This document shows positions 61,430 to 64,000 of a stretch of DNA of 64,000 bases, piece by piece (the first letter of the stretch is position 1; every line of letters starts with the position of its first letter). A program made the translations under genes and the position numbers. The notes below the pieces were generated by a model. The model was not told the origin of the DNA and did no database searches. It saw only the letters and a list, made by a program, of their open reading frames with translations. This stretch comes from Trematomus loennbergii (Eukaryota; Chordata; Actinopteri; Perciformes; Nototheniidae), in assembly GCA_012861695.1 (NCBI GenBank), contig JAAOOA010000086.1:7283885-7347884 (forward strand), written 5' to 3'.

Positions 61430-62010
61430 AATAGTAAACAGCTCAATGGTGAGGCTCAGCACCTCGAAATCTGAGGCCATGGTTCTCAGCAGGAAACTGA
61501 AGGACTGTCCACTCCACAAGTGAAGGAGTTCAAGTATCTCGGGGTCTTGTTCTCGAGTGAGGGAACAATGGCGTGTGAGATGGGCCGGAGAATCAGAGCA
61601 GGGAGCGGTATTGTATTCGCTATACCGCAACGACCGGTCCATCTTTGTTCCTACCCTCACCAATGGTCATGAAATGTGGGTCGTGGCCGGAAGAACCAGA
61701 GTGTGAATATAAGCAGCTGAAATTGGTTTTCTCCGGAGGGTGGCTGGCATCTCCCATAGGGATAGGGTGAGAATTTCAGTCTTCTGGGAGGGACTCGGAA
61801 GTAAACTGCTGCCCCTTCGCGTTGAAAGGAGCAGGTTGACGTGGTTCCACCTGGCTGCCATCCTAGGGAGGTGTTCCAGGCACCTCTAGCTGGGAGGAGA
61901 CCGAGGGGCTGACCCAGGACCAGCTGGAGGGAATATTCTCAAAGCTGGCCTAGAAGCGCCTTGGTATCCCCCAGTCAGAGCTGGTTGATGTGGCCAGGGA
62001 AAGGGAAGTT
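61430..62010 (+). pseudogene. Non-LTR retrotransposon ORF2 C-terminal fragment
   Basis: In shifting frames the plus strand gives STSKSEAMVLSRKLKDCPL, KEFKYLGVLFSSEGTM, PTLTNGHEMWVV, GFLRRVAGISHRDRVR and RSRLTWFHLAAI, then a Gly/Arg/Pro-rich end with RPRG-like and ALWYPP-like residues. These are the conserved pieces downstream of the RT core in an abundant fish LINE (RTE/Rex-like; clade not certain). Several frameshifts and stops separate them, the catalytic part is missing, and the 3' end near 62010 (gatgtggccagggaaaggga) is typical. It is an old 5'-truncated copy. Confidence 0.8.
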
Positions 62011-62375
62011 TCAAAATATTGAGTTGTGTGCTAAAACTTGATATTTTTCTCTCATATTGGGCGTCATGAACTTTGTATAAACAAACACTGGTGAAATTCG
62101 TTTTGAGCCTTAGCTGTATGAAAACAAATCAAGATTTTTTCACGTTTGGGTGTTGATCTTTGGACAGAGTTCCACAGAACTGAGGCACCGTGCTGTATCA
62201 GGTTGATGTATTTCATTTACAGAAATCCAGTGTTATCAAGGCCACTTACAGAACCTTAAAAGCTCATGTAGAATATTTGATATTCAGTCGTGTTCAAGGA
62301 TCTTTACAGCAGGTTAAGCCTGTGGTAGTAAAGTAGTCAAATTAACTTGCAGCTAAGTTTTAGAGGGGTTAAAAG

Positions 62376-63395
62376 CAGTGGTTCTCAACTGGTGGGTCGC
62401 GACCCACTTTTGGGTCGTTTCAAGTGGGTCGCAGATGTGTGAGTGAAGATTTTTTTTTGTTTTTTTGGAAAAAAGTCAAACTTTTATTTTGAAGGCCCGA
62501 TTTTCTAATGCTGTGCATGCAGTAGGCGTTGGACTGGAAGTACCGGAGACCATAATAGGTTTTGAAAACTTCTGTCACGTAGTGATCATCTTCTCAATAA
62601 AACATCTTTGCTGATGTTTTTTCGAGTCTTCTGGCCAATCAGAATCAAGATTGTTGCCGGAAGTCCCCACGGAGAATAACTTTGCCATAGAACTATTCTT
62701 TATACATCCAAGGGTACGATTTCAGATACAAATGAACACTTAATGAAATATGACCCCCGGTTTGATGATTGACAGGTCACAGAACAATAGGGGCTATCTA
62801 CCCTTACCCACAATTTAAAGTAATTCACATCTATCTCCTCTTTACTCTTCTCTCTGTGGGAGGAGCAAGTTCAGCTGTCAGAACAAAGTGAAAAACAAAC
62901 AATAGCATAAAATATTATTAATATGTCGGGTAGTAATAGATTTATTTATTTTCTTCTCAGAGTGTACCAGAATGCGTAGTTTATATGGTAGTATTTCTGA
63001 AAATCTCCTGGGGGACAATCCCCCTAGACCCCCCTTCTGGGGTTGGGTTTTCAGCATGTCACATTTTTCACGTGTGGTAAATTTGCAGGATTGGCTCCAA
63101 GTCTGCCTTTTTATTGAGTGCAATACAAGTGTGCCTTTTTATGTTATGCAGTTCAGCTTTGATTCTAGAAACTTGATGACCATCATCTCATTAAAACTTT
63201 TTTAAAAGCATACTTTAGTTCTGTGAAGGGATTTATGCACTGTACTTCACTTTAATTAATATTGTATGCTGAAAAGTGTATATATTACAGCACAATTCTT
63301 TGTTGAATAGATTTGTGTGGTTCAAAATGTTGGGTCGCGATTTATTGACAAAGGAAAAAAGTGGGTCCCGAGGCCTGACCAGTTCAGAACCACTG
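62376..63395. mobile_element. Non-autonomous hAT element with 8-bp duplication
   Basis: The left end cagtggttctcaactggtgg and the inverse of the right end cagtggttctgaactggtca fit hAT. The flanks are gttaaaag (62368-62375) and gtttaaag (63396-63403), one mismatch. gggtcgcg occurs near both ends. The interior shares about 450 bp with 57940-58410. No transposase frame. Confidence 0.9.
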
Positions 63396-63479
63396 GTTTA
63401 AAGGTCTGTTGACTTTGATTTAACTTAATTTAAAGCATTTTTTAACAGCTGTTTTTTAGCATGACATTCTGATCTGTTT

Positions 63480-63570
63480 GTTCCTGTGTGTCAATAAAGA
63501 ACAAAACAGCTAAACTTAGTTGTACTAAGGCGCTGTATAAATTCACTTCAATTTAAAATTATTATTACTT
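63480..63570 (+). repeat. Possible LINE 3' tail
   Basis: gtgtcaataaagaacaaaac, then actaaggcgctgtataaatt, ends in a cacttcaattt-like simple tail. Weak. Confidence 0.35.
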
Positions 63571-63774
63571 ATGAGCAGAGATGAAGTCTAGATCTGTTAC
63601 AATTCAAGTCAATGAATTGCCTCCAGATAAAGGCAAGTTTTCAGCAAAACCTTCTACAATCCATTCACTATTTAAGTTATTTGATCAAGCAACAATGCCA
63701 GATATTTAAATGTGCTCAAAACTGCTTTGGATTTAATTTAAAATTAGTATCTTTAGATTTTTTTTAAATCTCAG

Positions 63775-64000
63775 ATTTGCCTTCTTAATCGTTTGTTTGG
63801 GTCCCTCACTTCCGTTTCGCTTCTCATGCACTGATTCGCTAAGCTGAACAGCCAATCAGAGTGATTTCTTTAGCCGACAGCCTTTTACCGACAGCCTACC
63901 GATTCAACATGTTGAATCGGTGGCAGAAGGTGTCGGCACGGCCGAAAAGACACGACGGGGCGGGACACACCAATCTGAGTAGGGCGACAGGACGCTCATC
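63775..64000. mobile_element. Palindrome-containing MITE, continues past the window
   Basis: A perfect 24-bp palindrome (accgattcaaca and its inverse) lies at 63898-63921. It is preceded by gccgacagcc/accgacagcc repeats and followed by gtgtcggcacggccg. This is the central part of a dispersed element known from many teleosts. The right end lies outside the window. Confidence 0.65.

Overview
This window reads as nuclear DNA of a ray-finned (teleost) fish, probably a spiny-rayed (percomorph-like) species. The evidence is a long AT-rich background, long (TG)n and (TA)n microsatellites, and a mix of repeats typical of teleosts: a DIRS tyrosine-recombinase retrotransposon, an L2-clade LINE, tRNA-derived SINEs, a Tc1-like element, several hAT elements, a PIF/Harbinger-like MITE, and many short elements flanked by TTAA. 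I found no host protein-coding gene that I can name. Almost every open frame is short, or lies inside a repeat, or is a low-complexity translation. The window is best described as intergenic or intronic DNA filled with nested mobile elements. My marked elements add up to roughly 25 kb of the 64 kb.

Layout. 1-532: unassigned. 533-5200: a DIRS element on the minus strand with both termini and the internal complementary region preserved, carrying decayed gag, RT, RNase H and tyrosine recombinase. 5201-8177: unassigned. 8178-9769: non-autonomous hAT with an 8-bp target duplication. 9770-13163: unassigned. 13168-15187: TTAA element (family C) split by a solo LTR at 13464-13720. 15310-16395: SINE remnant and another MITE. 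16400-19860: unassigned. 19861-27443: dense nest made of TTAA family A and B elements, a TAATCG-type element with a long (TG)n, a hAT with a perfect 8-bp duplication, and a very recent 1.24-kb tandem duplication. 28077-29367: family A element with a Harbinger-like insertion. 30583-35078: SINE, family A copy and two LINE 3' ends. 36083-38222: family B MITE followed by an L2 LINE whose reverse transcriptase frame is open except for one stop. 40227-41182 and 43438-44900: hAT, and a family C element containing another hAT. 46000-47744: two more family A copies, one holding a SINE, with a possible exon between them. 49733-50465: minisatellite with higher-order structure. 50466-52310: an exon-like module present three times. 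52387-53600: decayed Tc1 and a TAATCG fragment. 54580-58503: two TIR elements and a hAT transposase relic. 61430-63395: LINE 3' fragment and a hAT. 63775-64000: the start of a palindromic MITE that leaves the window.

The parts do not form a pathway. What they record is a history: the TTAA elements mostly came first and served as landing sites for hAT, LTR, Harbinger and SINE copies, and one locus was then tandemly duplicated. I saw no convincing undescribed system. The best leads for follow-up are the exon-like triplication at 50.5-52.3 kb, the candidate 147-nt exon at 46.8 kb, the higher-order minisatellite, the fresh duplication at 25-27.4 kb, and the textbook DIRS termini.
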